From contig CM082593.2 of assembly GCA_040954595.2 (NCBI GenBank), forward strand, positions 3,348,001-3,412,000: a stretch of DNA of 64,000 bases, written 5' to 3'. Numbering within the stretch: position 1 is the first letter of the stretch; the number at the start of each line of letters is the position of its first letter. Under the pieces are notes generated by a model. That model was given only the letters and a program-made list of their open reading frames with translations, was not told the DNA's origin and searched no databases. The stretch comes from Balanoglossus misakiensis. Taxonomy: Eukaryota > Hemichordata. The translations under genes were made by a program, and so were the position numbers. Positions 12,413 to 27,098 of this stretch are shown here, one piece after another.

Positions 12413-15400
12413 AATTGCGCTGTGGTCGAGAAAGGCTTTGGAAAGAGAATCAACAAAGCGCCGAGTTGCTTGTTTTTGTTGTTCAAGTTCGAGTTGTCTA
12501 CCAGGCCAGGAATGCACAAATGGATGCCTTGCGATCTGGTTTTGTTGTTTTCTTCCAAAGAAGCGGTTGGTTACTTTAGTTGGTCCAAATTGGTGCTTAC
12601 TGACAGGCGAAGGAACGACTCTCCCTGTCTCTCTCTCGAATCCGCGAATGTGATAGATCCACGCTCGGTTCTGGAATGGCAGTAACTGCGGACACTGGCT
12701 TCTCCGGATGTCGACCTGGCGTGGGGGAGAGAAAAAATAGAGTCTGCTGTAAAGTCAGATTTCCCATGAAGCAAACATAAAGCGAGCGGTGGGACGAGTC
12801 ACAGTCCCTGCTGGGTTTCACCAACGGTTGAATCTGCATGTACTCTGTGGCCCGTAATCAAATGAAATACGAGGGGGCGTCCACCAAACAATCTAAATCT
12901 CTCGGCAGGAACATTAATATGTTGCCACTAGAGAATAAAGAATATAATTAAGTGTCATTAGTATAATATTATGCGTATCTGCAGTCCATAAATTAATATG
13001 TATAATGGGTGTACTCGGGATGGGATGATAGTTGAACCCCGGTTGTTAATTCGTCACAGGTTAAATAGCAGTTAACCCATAATGCCAGCCGAGATGTCAT
13101 TCGCTCGTTTCGCTAGATTTCGTCCAGATCGTGACGTTGTGTTCACGACGGTGTGTCGGGGGAAAAAAAGTTTCTCCTCAATATTTTTCTCGAAAGCGGA
13201 AAAAAATATCATTTTTTTGGAATTAAATTTTCATAGTTGTTCACTGCGCGAAATCATACAAATCGATTTTCTGAAGGGAGTGGGTCCATTACTGGCCGGG
13301 TTAATGGCTGCCATCAGATAGCTATCTCGTTATATGATGGTTACCCGAAGAGCGCGCAGACCGTTAAAACACGTTTGCATGATTTGTATAAAGTTTGTAA
13401 TTTCAGCAGCCCAGCGCCAAAATCCCGGGATGAGTGGACGCAATCTCATCAGTAGTGTCGCAAACAGATAACGACAAACGTAAAAATTTCATAACTAAAG
13501 CCAATCAAATATTTAAAGGTGGAATCTTAATATTTAACTCTGACATCGGATGTCGTGGAATCGGAAAACATAGCAGCTTTTTTTCCCAATCCAGACATCA
13601 TCGATAATCATTATTGGAGGAGGGGGAAGGTCATAAAGTTTCATCTGACTCGAGAATCTCGTTGATTCTCGCTGTGATATGATATGTGAATTTATGATGA
13701 ACTTGTTCTCCAAATGAGTAGAAGATGAAGAGGGTTTGTTTCGTTCGAAGGGAATTGTAGAGAGCGGTGCAACAGCGGCGCTGGACCGGAACCATTACCA
13801 GGACAGCTCAAGCAGAAATCGTTTTTCACAATTACGAATCGCGGGCAGTCATGTCGTACGGAGCGAAGGCGTCTCCACCGGGGGAGTTCCTGTATTAATT
13901 ACTAATGAAACTTAATACAATTTTCAGCCAAGCGAAGCAATGTGTTATTATAGAGTCTTGGCATACAGAAATTACCCACAGGTACGCGTTCCCAAGACGA
14001 CGGAAACCAAGCGACGCGAAGTTGCCGTCCTCTTTTCTCCCCTTCTCTTACTCTACTTAAAGTCGCCGATAGATCTTGCGAGAGGCGACGGTTGAATGCC
14101 CGAAAGCTCAACATAATGATTTCCCGAAAAATAATTCAACAATACACCAAAATATATTCTCCCCAAGTACAAATAATGCAAATGATAAACATTTTACTTT
14201 TATTTTCAATACCGGATTTCAGGCCACAATATATATCCCTGGCAGTATGATGACATGTGTATGTATTTTGTTGTCCCTGTTTTCGTTCAGTCGGCGAGAC
14301 ACCCCCCCCCCCCCCGCTCGATATTATGGGAAGAGCCTTGTAAAATCGCAAACGTCTACTTGTCATATCGCAAAAAATTAGTCAAATCAGTTCCGTTGTC
14401 TAGTTACACGTAACCCCGGCGTTTGTGTGACATACCCAAAACACTTGTAAAAAATCAAGCTATAGGCTTTTTTTTTTAATGGGGCAGGATATGTATACAG
14501 ATGGATTTTTGCTAATTTTCATTATTTAATAAGCTCAGTTATCAATATCTGTTTTTTTGGTAGAGATGACAGCTTATGATGCACTTCAATCACCCGATAT
14601 GAGCCGATTACCCCTGGTCTACCAAGACCATATCCAACAATATCATGACAGGGCCTCGGGGCGGGCGGTGTCGTGTTCGCCGAAATTCTGCTCGGGCTGT
14701 GATAAGCCCTCGCTGTCGGAAAACACGGCAAGGGACTCGTATCTGGTAGCCCGAGTTAACTGTAAGGAGCGCACACGGCTCTGGGCCTTCTCGAAAGGTG
14801 TCTGGAGTTGTTTTCGTGACCCACACACGCGATATTATTTAACCATATTATTTTCGTCCGTTATTTTCTTAACATCCCCTCAAACACGGCATCGCATTTT
14901 CAGAGGAGAAACATTTTATCGCGCGAGCACAGTGATAGTGTGTTTCGTGGTTTTATATTTTTCCCAGCTAAATTCTTTTCGAGGACGAGGTAAAAAAAAT
15001 ATACCGCTCTGTTCGCTTTTCCCCTTTTTTCGGAAATGAAAAAACAACAACAAAGTTTGACAAAGAAGTTGTAGTAAATTAAGGCTGATTGGCATGCAAC
15101 TGTCTGTGGCGGGCGGAGACGATATATACGCACATCATAGCGAAAGTGGCGGTCGATCCGGAACAGTGTTAGAAGCATGGAAAGCCAACGGCCGGTTAAT
15201 GTCACACTCTCGCATATCACGTCTTTAAAATCGGAAATATCGGGTCTCAAGAGAGGAGAGCAAAACGACTGGCCCCGTAAATAAGGATTTGACGGCGACG
15301 TTCTGTTTGCTGACATGGTTTCCCGTTCGCGCGGCGCCTTAACAAACGATGAGCCGAATTGTCAAATTGTTTGAAGGTGGAAATTGTCTTTTTTTCCTCC

Positions 15401-16930
15401 ATAGGGGCAAAGGTAAACTATAGACGCTTCTCGGAAAACATACTCAGAAACACTGATATATTTTGATGAGCAGAGATTGTTTTGGCACTAGATCTAAAAT
15501 ATTCTGAGCCTTCCTCTGACTCTCGTGACGTGAGATTATTTTCGGGTTCATAACATCAGACTCCTGCACGAGACATTTTGTCCGATCAAAACTAACAGTC
15601 ATCCGTCTCCATGAAAGAGCAGTTACTCAGACAGAAACAAGATATCGAAATTAAATTACTAGTGTCACAAAGCCAATTGTTACCCACATCGCGATATTCT
15701 GTTACGCCGCGCCCGGTGTCAAACTGAAGTGCGTGTACAATATTTTTTTTAACTCTCCAGTTGGATGACAATACTCATCTGACTGAACGGTCATTTGAAA
15801 CAAACTTCAGTAAATTTTGAGCAAAATAACATACTTACAGCTCTGTTTTCAACGGCCGCGGACACAGTCTTACTTCAGTCCGAAAAAAGTTCCACTGATT
15901 TTTAAATCCTTACTAAGTGCGATCGGTCTTTGTGCATGAAAAATCTCCCAAATGATACAGATTACGGGTTCAAGGCTTCCCCATCTTCGCAGTCTTTCTT
16001 TTTTTCTGTGGAACGCTTTTTCGCTTTTTTCTTCTTCTCGAGTTACGAAGTACTATGCGGCCATAGGGGTTTCTGTAGGTCCTGTACGCATGCGATCTGG
16101 CGGTCTATTGAACGGGGCGCGCTCTCAGACACGTTCGTACCCAATTGGAGTCACTCATGCCCGATAGAAGAGGAAACCTATCGGTGATCCGGCATACACA
16201 CAAAAAAACTCAAATCATAGTCAGAACAGCCAAGTCAATTACCACGAGCGCGTAATTATATTACGACATCATAAATATTTCATTATTCGTCAGCGAGCAT
16301 GAAAGTGTATAAAGGGGTCGCACCTCTACAAAGGCCCCTCACCGGCGGCAAAATAAGAAACGCCCTCAGAAAATTTCAATTCTTAATGACAAGCGAACTT
16401 CCACATAATCGCATTAGGTTTCAGCGAGCACTTCAGAAAAGTAATGAGTTTGCGCAAATTGTAAAAATTGATTTAATTCCGGAGTGGTGGGTACGGTGTG
16501 CGGCTCAGCTATCATTTCGCCTATTGTTCGCCAGCGAGATAATCGCCGTCGCTATTAGAAAAGTCAACGCGACTTTTTACTCGATGGCGGCCTGCCAATT
16601 CAACTCTGATTGTGGTAGAGAGTTTATACTAACATAATTGTCTGTCTGATTTCCACGGAAAATGATCCGAGTCTCATTAATTTTCCAAGTGGTGACGTGA
16701 TCGTGTCACCGCCTCTGCCATTAATGGGGTCTAATATCATTGCCCAGCCAGACGCGTCTCTCGCGTTCACCAGAGGGCGCTCACCGAGCTCCAGCCAAAA
16801 GAGAAGATCTCGGGAACGGATTATTTGAACATATTCCAGCCGTAAGATACACAAAGGTGACTTGATCATTGTTGACAATACAATGAAGCAAATATACCCT
16901 AGTTTATGAATGCTGATTTATCAAAAATTT

Positions 16931-17016
16931 TATCAAAAATATTTTGACAAATATTTTGATACGCAACTGTGATAAAATAATCTCATATTTTATTTGATTC
17001 AATTTATTTGATTCAA
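16931..17016. repeat. AT-rich hairpin followed by a perfect 14-bp tandem duplication
   Basis: Arm 16931-16945 pairs with 16949-16961 (TATCAAAAATATTTT against AAATATTTTGATA, one bulged base) around a GAC loop. Thirty bases on, TTTATTTGATTCAA occurs twice in tandem without mismatch (16989-17002 and 17003-17016). Confidence 0.75.
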
Positions 17017-17392
17017 TTTCACTTCCTTGGATAAATTAAACAAACGGCAACTGCTAGGCAGAGGTGGTGATACGAGATCTAAAGTAGGCACGCATCCACT
17101 TCAAGTCACGATCAAGACGCTGTGTAATTCTTAACATCCCTGGGCACTGGATGACTCTCTTGGGAGCGGAGACGACCAGCCCACGCGTTCGCACAACAAC
17201 ACAATTTAATATCTGCGGTTGCGATTTTAAAATCTTTACGAGTTTATCGCATTCGACCGTCAACAACGGCGCCCTCTGCGGACTAACACTTGCAATATGA
17301 GAATTTTACATGTACGTTTGTAACGTGTAGAGCTAGGTGAACAGAAAGTTGTTGAACCAGAATGCCACCGAATATAGGCCCTGATTCTTTGA

Positions 17393-17713
17393 ATGAACAG
17401 GAAAACTCACGACATGCAGTCATGTCGACTGAGTTCAGCAGTCGGCCTCCTCCCAACGGAAGTCTCGACTTGGAGGAGGACCGCAGAGATATACGATCTG
17501 TTCATGCGAATTCAGACGTTGCGTCGGGCCCCCAAGCGACACCATTGGATGATCAGGGATCAGGTGCTGAAGACAGAAAAGCCCGCGGTTCTCGCAAATC
17601 TGAAGAGTGTTCAAAAACGCACGGGCGATCTCGAGCTCCACTCGCTATTTGTAGCTACAAGGATAATGCTATATTTTCTAAGCGAAAATTTCCGGCAACA
17701 ATGTTCTTTTTGA
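17393..17713 (+). other. Coding-like island, unassigned
   Basis: A locally GC-richer stretch stays open in several frames: plus frame 17393-17713, plus frame 17362-17781 and minus 17435-17641. The 17393 frame has the most protein-like composition, with a Trp/Arg-rich helix-like segment (TWRRTAEIYDLFMRIQTLRR) and mostly G or C in third codon positions. I recognise no family. No clear donor or acceptor brackets it and no polyadenylation signal follows closely. It may be an exon, a decayed retroelement piece or chance. Confidence 0.2.
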
Positions 17714-20266
17714 TAAAATCAATTATTAATCTTTTCTCAAGACTACAACACGAGGCATATAGTCTGTATCTCCGTCTGTAAGAGCGGACTTAAATTGTCA
17801 AAAAGTAAACACACACAAACAGCTTGGGAGCATACAGGGCGCATGGACAGTGGAACACGAAGAGTTGACAAACAGATAAAAAAATATTAGAAACATGCAT
17901 CATTGTGACAAATTTTGCCCCATTGCATAGTGCAACCATATTATTGACCCACACACCAATACAATAGCAAGAAATCGTGGTATCTTACCTGTGTGGCGAG
18001 TAGCGGCGACTTCAGATGTAGCGTGCGCGGATCGTGTTGGACGGGAAGGTTCTGTAACGAGACTTTGGACAATAATACACGTGTTTGTTTTTAAAAAAAC
18101 TGTTTTATTGAGTCGGGAAATCTTATTAGGTGGTTCACATGACGTAAAATACGAGCAAAACAAGGGGAACACCCCTTTGGCCGTGGACGGGTGTGTGATG
18201 CCAGCAACGTGAATTGAATCCCCGTGTGCCAGAACGACAACGTCGCGAGAGTGAGTTGTTATGCACGAAACAGCCATATCTATGGGTTCAAAGAATCATC
18301 GCGGGACATACTTTCCTGTTTGCTTGTTCATATCCTTATTTACTGGAAAACGTTGGCAAAGGAATAAAAAAGTGCATGCATGCAACAAGAACAGTGCAAT
18401 GGGTGCGGTGACATTTCAACACAGCTGTACAGATGGCGATGATGCAAAAATGAAACACACACAGACACTCCAAACATGGTAGAACGTGGTGTGTAATGAT
18501 ATCAGCAAACTTCAACACATATGTGAATCTAGACCTCCACTCTTTTCGTCTCGTAAGCGAGTTCTCGTTTGGGAAAGGCTGTTTTCTGTTTGTTTTAAAA
18601 CTGTGTTTATTTTCCGAAGACGTAATCCCCCCCCCCCTCATCCTGACCACTACAGCGTTTGCCTGATCAGGTAAATTGTTTTCATAGATGGTGAATAACA
18701 CGTTAAAGCTCCAGGTGCTGCAACTTTTAGAAAATTATCACCTTCAACAATCCTGCAGAAAAGAGCACCCACCTCAGTCTGTAAACATCAGTTGATTCCA
18801 GTGTCCATGTCCACGCATAGGTCACACCAGAAATCCAGCCCATAAACGTTTACTCGCGTTCGTCCGTATTTTGCGAAGTTCCGGGTCTTCTCTTTTTTGT
18901 CAAAATGTTATCTGTTTACCTTTAATAAGGCAGTCTATATGCAAAAAACACCGGTACAAAATGTTATCTTATTTATACGGCAATGCTTGCGTTTGTCTCT
19001 CGTGTGGCCGTCCGCTGATAGCGAAGCGATCGCGGTTCAATCGGCGTTCAATACAGACTCAATTAAAACCCGACGTATATTAAATTAGGCTTGATTCGGT
19101 TAGTCTAATCGAGTCCAAGTCATTAATACCCATTTAAAATCAATGAACTGTGTTCATGTTCGCTTTATATACAAACACTGCCATGATAGAGTCTAATTCA
19201 ATTTAGATGTAATTTGATTTCCCCTATTCTCAATGGTGTACATTTAATTTCACGGTGAGAGCGGGATTTGGCTTGCATGGTTTTTGTAATGCTGAATGGG
19301 ACCTTCGCACTAGTTATGCTAAGTACGTGACGCTAGATTGGAAACTGCAATGTACAGGGTATATACACATCTGGATGTACCCGGAGCCACCGTCAATGTC
19401 CACGCTCGATTCACCCCCCCCCCCCCCCCCCTCTCCCCCATTCGCTGTACAAAACTCAACAAGTTATGTGGCGAAATGCTTTGTTCTCGATTGAAATATT
19501 TATCAAGTTAAAACAGCTTAAATGATAAAGCTAGTTTCAGGCGATGCGTGGACGATGACGTCATAAAATAAGCGATCTGAAGGTCCAAGAGGAGCACAGA
19601 CAACATTAATGGCGAAGTTTAGTATGATAAAGGGTTCGACACACTAATCTCAATGGAAAGTGAACACTGTTAGTAATGATTATCACAGTTAATGACTCTA
19701 TGGGTGCAGTGGGACTTTGGACAACTTACTAGAGTTAATTAAAGAACTGTCAAGACCTGAATAATTGACAAGGGCTCGTGGCTAAACGACCGAGCGGGGC
19801 CGTAAGTGTCCGATCGGCACGCGACATTAGAAAGGTAATGAAATGGCTCGTCCGTCCGCCGGCATGCAGTTGGCAAACGCAAGGCCTATGGTTCAACTTC
19901 ACGTCGCCCGAAAAACAGGGCCACTTCTCGGCAACAAAAGCAATAGCTAACACAGCGGCGTTTCATTGCCCGTGCATATAAATAATTCATTCCCAGAGAT
20001 TAACTATGGTTTTGTAAATATGTTTTTGGTTGTGGGATCGCCCCTCAAGAGCTTCACAGCTACTTGTTGTGGCGTTTTCTTTATAAATACCAGTACAAAA
20101 GTACATGTTTGTTTCGAGAGAAATAGCATGGTTTCATATTGAAATAAACATAAATCATCGAAAGGATTCTTTCTTTCCGTTGAACTGTAAACGAAAAGTA
20201 GTGTGAGTGGGCGTTTGATACTTCGAGTGTTACAAAACCATCATGTCAAATCGAGGTGTAAACAAA

Positions 20267-20580
20267 GTGAGTGAGTGAGTGAGTGAGTGAGTGAGTGAGT
20301 GAGTGAGTGAGTGAGTGAGTGAGTGAGTGAGTGAGTGAGTGAGTGAGTGAGTGAGTGAGTGAGTGAGTGAGTGAGTGAGTGAGTGAGTGAGTGAGTGAGT
20401 GAGTGAGTGAGTGAGTGAGTGAGTGAGTGAGTGAGTGAGTGAGTGAGTGAGTGAGTGAGTGAGTGAGTGAGTGAGTGAGTGAGTGAGTGAGTGAGTGAGT
20501 GAGTGAGTGAATGAATGAATGAATGAATGAATGAATGAATGAATGAATGAATGAATGAATGAATGAATGAATGAATGAAT
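20267..20580. repeat. Two-phase (GTGA)61 / (ATGA)17 microsatellite
   Basis: About 244 bp of uninterrupted GTGA units (20267-20510) switch abruptly to about 70 bp of ATGA units (20511-20580). The switch is one base per unit (G to A) and the purity is near perfect, so it is a recent and probably unstable array. The 116-codon Thr-His-Ser-Leu repeat frame on the minus strand is a shadow of it. Confidence 0.97.
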
Positions 20581-23136
20581 GGAGATATCAATTCAGGTCG
20601 CTTCTTCGGTTTGTTGACTCAACTTCCGCTCAAGCCATTCTGTTTCACAGTTCGTGAACAATCTAATCCAAAAGTAAGACTCGCGATGAATTATTTATCT
20701 GGGAGGCTAGATCTCTGATCAGCGAATACATGCCACGCGTCGGCGTTCTCCAGAAATCAGAAATGCACCGAGACGATTTTCAATTTGGAAGTTTGGCCTT
20801 TTGAAGTTGCTATTAACTGCTTATTTGCAAATCATTTAGTAACGTTTACTAAGGTTCTTGCGGTAAGTGCCTGTACACGATAGTTCAAACCTACATGTAC
20901 ACTGAATGCCTATCCGTGTACGCGCTTATTGCGTGGTCATCGCACAAAATTAGCCCCGAGAAAAGGCAGACGGGGTTTGTTCCACGTCCGCGGATGAGTT
21001 GACGTGACGAATGTGTAATAATTTGACATGTTGCACCGTTCCGCTTAAAGCAGAAAAACAGAAAAATTGGCATTTGAACAAACTGATTGGTGGATGCGGG
21101 TGTGTCAGACATGGAGAGGTTGACTGGAGGGATCGGATCTCTCACAGAACGGCGCATAGTCGTGACCCCCCCCCCCCCCAAAAAAAGCAGTAATTTTCCC
21201 GAGTGTAATTTTCAAGTGAAGATTACATTTGACGCTATAGGACTCTCTGTTGGTTATAGGCGTCTCCATAAGGCGAGGAAATCGATTATTTGTGGTGATA
21301 AAGACGATGCATAATTAAAATCTTATTAGGCGTATTAAGTACAGCCGATGCTAAATGACGGAGAGGGAATTCCATTGTAGGCTTGTAAGATGGTAGATGT
21401 GTTCCCAGACACTTGGTTGATGAGGATTTATGGGGTGAAGTTTGAAAGATGGGCGATCCGAGATTGATATGCAGACGAGGTTGTAATTAATGATACACAG
21501 GTGGAACAGCAAGAATAACAAGGAAGATATTAAAACTGACACGAGAGTGAGCCCGTAGGTCACTATATTGTTAATTCATAGCTTGTGGAACATAGCAATG
21601 CCGTGTCAAACAATTTGATATATTGAGACATAAATACGAATATGCATGCATGCGTGCATACCGACCTATATACCTACATACATATCGATACGGATATGCA
21701 TGCTAATAATAAGAGAAAAGAGACAATGTTTGTTTATTGTGTGATGAATTTTGTTAATGTTTGCTTTGTTTTCTTTGCCATGTGTACCTCTGTTGCTTAC
21801 TTCATTTACATATAAGCGTGACCAGGTGTTTGAATTGATTCGTTTCGCTCACGCATTGCCGGAGTTGGTAATTTGCCTGTCTGCCGTGGTGCCTACGTTG
21901 GTATGAAAATTGTGACTGCAGTGGGAACTTTGTGAAGCTCGGTGGTCGTCGAGAAGCCGTGATTGATGTTTTTCAAGTCCGCTGTGTGAATTTGGAGCCG
22001 TCCCGAGAGTGGGCGTTTCCATGTCGCGGGTACTACGCTGCGTGGACTACACGGCGGATCTGCATTTGAGGTAATACACGTGGCTGCTACGTTCTTTTGT
22101 ACACTTGCGTTGAACGGACAGAAATGCCAGTGCCATATTCTTGGCTCGGACGGCCAGCGGGTCGTAACAAATGGCATGATAAATGGTGAAGGAAGGCAAA
22201 TATCTCTATAATATAGGGCGAAGAACAAGTCTTGCGTAGCGTGCAGTCACTTTGCAGATTTCCTCCCCGAATTAGCTTGCAAAGAGTACATCACGCAAAC
22301 AAAGACGGAAACGCGCTAAAATGTGACTTCAGAGCCCGTTTCCCAAAACAAATCTTGGGTTTCACCTTTGTCAGGTACTTCTCAGACCAGACCAAAGGGA
22401 GCACTTCCTCCTTGTTTGTAGTATGTATGTATGCTTGTTCGCTGCCATTGTGCTTTCGACTGCTAATTGAACTTAATAAACGGCTAAATGTGCAGTGAAG
22501 GTTATTGTCATGCAAGTTGATGTCGCCGAGTGTAATTAGTGGTGATGTATGTGCTGCATCGCGTATAAAGAAAAGTGTCTGTTTTATGTGTTTATGTCAC
22601 ATCGTTAAGGGCAGCCAAGCGACAAAAAGGAAATGGAAAATGGCGACTTTTTGACGACGTTGTGTCTTTCGATAATGCCCCGTGGCATCAATCTTGGAAT
22701 CCGAGCGGACGTCACAGCCACGTCGGAGAATGTAATGAGTTCGTTCCATCGAGGAGTCGTGCATCATGCACAAACTGCGATCTCGCAGTGTTAATTACTT
22801 TAAATACCCGTCAAAATGTACAGTAGATGGAAATGTCGACTGGGATGTCGTCTACGCGCAACTAAACAATTATGAGCGGGTAAACTAATCCTTGATTGAT
22901 TGACTGACTACTTTGCCCGTGAACTTGATAAGGCGTATTGCGTGTAAGGATGACTTTAATACTTGGATGTGATAATTTATGGCAGATGACACCCCCGACT
23001 ATTTCCATCTCCGATTCAGTCATCGTGTCACTACAAATAACAGATGGAGTCAATTTAGATGTTTTATTATTTGCTCTCTTCTCTTAATAGGCCAGTCAAA
23101 CAAGGTTCCAACGACAAGAGATTAAAGCGTCCCACG

Positions 23137-23142
23137 TTTATT
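23137..23142 (-). terminator. Serine protease polyadenylation signal
   Basis: AATAAA on the minus strand starts 12 nt after the TAA stop codon of the protease, giving a very short 3' UTR. Such compactness is common for secreted digestive proteases. Confidence 0.75.
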
Positions 23143-23153
23143 TCAGCGCCGGA

Positions 23154-24950
<1,797 letters not shown>

Positions 24951-25021
24951 GATACAATCCTTCCAAACACTCCTTTTGGTTTGTTGCTTGTCTTTCCCAA
25001 TCAGTACAACAGTTGAATGAG

Positions 25022-25029
25022 TTTATAAA
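25022..25029 (-). promoter_or_regulatory. TATA box of the serine protease
   Basis: Minus-strand TTTATAAA sits about 72 nt upstream of the protease ATG. This would put transcription start roughly 40 nt before the initiator and give a short 5' UTR, consistent with the compact gene. Confidence 0.6.
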
Positions 25030-25558
25030 CCGCAACCAACGTCACACGTATTAATTTAAAACAAGTTATCGCTCTGAAACCAAATGTTTCGGCTTATTGA
25101 ATTTCACACGCGTTCATAATATGGATTTGACAAAATTAATGCAGACAGCAAATATTTTTTTTTTTTTGACAATGTGTTACCAAATATGCCATATATACGA
25201 TTTGATAAAGACCACAAATATTGGAGGAATACGCAAAGGTACAGCTGTAATTTAACTTTTTATTGTTTTCAAGTCTTCATTTAAACTGGTTCTCTAAATT
25301 AATAACAAAATGCAATGGCGCGTGATAAAATGGGAATTCGTAAAACCGGCTAGGTGATTAGGAAGTCTTAAAACGTTATCTGACCTCTGTTTTCTCCATG
25401 GGACGTAATTATTATCTTGCCAACAACGCCGAGACAATCGAGGAGATAATTGACACATTTTACAGATAAAACAAATCGAGTGACAGACTGATAGATAGAT
25501 CGACGGTTCAAGAAACCTTGTCGCATGAAACGGAGGCATTGTGTACCGCAATCTGATT

Positions 25559-25727
25559 AAAATCAGATGTAGAGTTGGGCGCCTTCTTTACCTAATTTGC
25601 TAATTCTTGGCTGTTCTGTTCGGAAGGGGCCAACACTTGTACACCGAGGACAGCCAAGACAGAGAACAGAACAGCCAAAACGATCACCAAAGCTAAAGAC
25701 ATAGCCTATAACTCTACATCTGGTTTC
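25559..25727. repeat. Nested inverted repeat (MITE-like or cruciform element)
   Basis: Outer arms 25559-25576 and 25710-25727 pair at 16 of 18 positions (core CAGATGTAGAGTT). Inner arms 25607-25621 and 25664-25678 pair perfectly (TTGGCTGTTCTGTTC). Both pairs share the same centre near 25643, with spacers of 30 and 31 nt between arms and a 42-nt loop. The minus strand of the loop and right side encodes the 36-codon ORF listed separately. The spacers between the arms do not pair well, so this is an eroded palindrome or two nested repeat pairs. Confidence 0.8.
25592..25702 (-). CDS. Possible 36-aa hydrophobic micro-ORF
   Basis: ATG to TAG frame of 36 codons inside the inverted repeat. Residues 1-24 are almost purely Leu, Val, Ala and Ile (start MSLALVIVLAVLFSVLAVLG) and look like a signal peptide or membrane anchor. 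The rest is a short polar tail (APSEQNSQELAN). The stop is followed directly by GTAAAG, a donor-like string. It could be a micropeptide, a stray signal-peptide exon or chance. I recognise no family, and it lies about 750 bp upstream of the secreted protease on the same strand. Confidence 0.2.
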   Translation of the reverse strand: MSLALVIVLAVLFSVLAVLGVQVLAPSEQNSQELAN

Positions 25728-27098
25728 TACATTTTTGGCTAGGTATAATCACACACAAAAATCCCACACATTTTATTTACATCTCCACTACTCTCTACCA
25801 AACGAGACCATTGCCTTGACTACCGATACTTAAAGAATGACCCTATAAAGCACACACAAATCGCCATACACACAGGAAAGTCATCGACCTTCAATTATTT
25901 CAAAAGACATTCTTCTCCTTTAAATTATGGCAATGCCTACTGGGACTTTAATTATCACAACTTGTGAAAATCGTCAGCTGCAGAGGGATGGAAGTTAATT
26001 AAATTTGTTATCAGGCAATTATCTGAAATTAAAGAATTTATCCAGCGAGATTTTTATCTGGCGACAAAATGCCATGAATGATAAGTAAACTCAGGTCAAT
26101 GCGTACACAATGTTGATAGAATTTACTTAAAGTGGCTCTCCAGTTATCAGTGACGTGTAGCACCGATCGGTTTTGTTGGAAGGGATAACGCTATAATGAT
26201 AAGTCCATTTCCTTTGCAGTTTTCACTATGAGATGTCAAACTGATAAATTCCCCCATTAAATTATTTCAGAATTACTATCTAGTCGGTTTGATCTGACGA
26301 GTTATGTGCAACACTGTGAAGATTTGATACATATTATCTTGGCCATCGAGGCAACTAACTTCACTTCAAATATAATAGGCACTAACGTTTTGAGAATCTT
26401 GAATATTGGCATTATAAATTTAAAGGTATCATAATTTTTTTAAAGCTTCTGACATATGCACGTCCCCCCACAAGAAAACCGGCAATACCAATTATACGCA
26501 TTATGGTAGCCAGGCAATAGGCAATACATTAAGCAGACATTTTCTAAGAAACCTCTTCAGAGGTGAATCCATTTTGTGACCAATGCTTATGAAACAAGTC
26601 ACTGTCGATGACACAGTCCCCGCTGATTAACAGGTTAAGAGAACACTGGGGGAAATCATTATCGAATGAAATAAGCCAAGGAATATTCAGCTTGACAGAT
26701 GACAAAAAAACAGCTATATAGTCGGCTAAAGTTGTAGCCTTGTGTTTCACTCGTTTTATTGCAGATTTTGACAAAACTTCAAAAGAGAATAAAAAAATCT
26801 ACAATGCAAAGAAATGGTAATATAGTGTACTTATATCATACCACTGAATCATACATTCTTAAGCTGTAGCTGGCTAGTCTACCTGAATGTATCATTGGAT
26901 TTAGAGGCATGTCATCAATGCATGCTGTATCATGATACCAGCTTGAGGTACGTTCATACATGCTATCCACGGTGACAGCTGACATTTGTTTAGAAAACAA
27001 AAAGCGCTTCAAAGTTTTCATTTCAATACCCCCATACTTGATGTTTACTCCGCAACATACCGGTCCATGTCCATAACGCAACATTTAAATTCACAACA

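Larger units (their letters stand above)
12413..23136. other. 10.7-kb intergenic spacer between Drgx and the serine protease
   Basis: It covers the upstream (promoter) side of Drgx and the downstream side of the protease. It contains poly-C runs at 14302-14315, 19414-19431 and 21166-21179, an AT-rich hairpin and tandem repeat at 16931-17016, the GTGA/ATGA microsatellite at 20267-20580, and one coding-like island at 17393-17713. No gene is assignable. Its length next to a developmental regulator fits distributed cis-regulatory elements, which is inference only. Confidence 0.6.
25030..27098. other. Spacer between serine protease and POLR3D
   Basis: It holds the upstream region of the protease and the 3' flank of POLR3D. 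The nested inverted repeat at 25559-25727 is the one structured element. A minus-strand AATAAA near 26754-26759 may end the POLR3D transcript, giving a 3' UTR of about 340 nt. No other gene is seen. Confidence 0.55.

Noticed and set aside
14557-15039. 160-codon plus-strand frame
   Set aside because: No recognisable domain, no splice context and a low-complexity, aromatic-rich end; chance frame in the spacer.
20241-20591. 116-codon Thr-His-Ser-Leu repeat protein on the minus strand
   Set aside because: It is the translation of the GTGA/ATGA microsatellite; no gene context.
21893-22228. 111-codon minus-strand frame
   Set aside because: No family resemblance and no regulatory or splice context.
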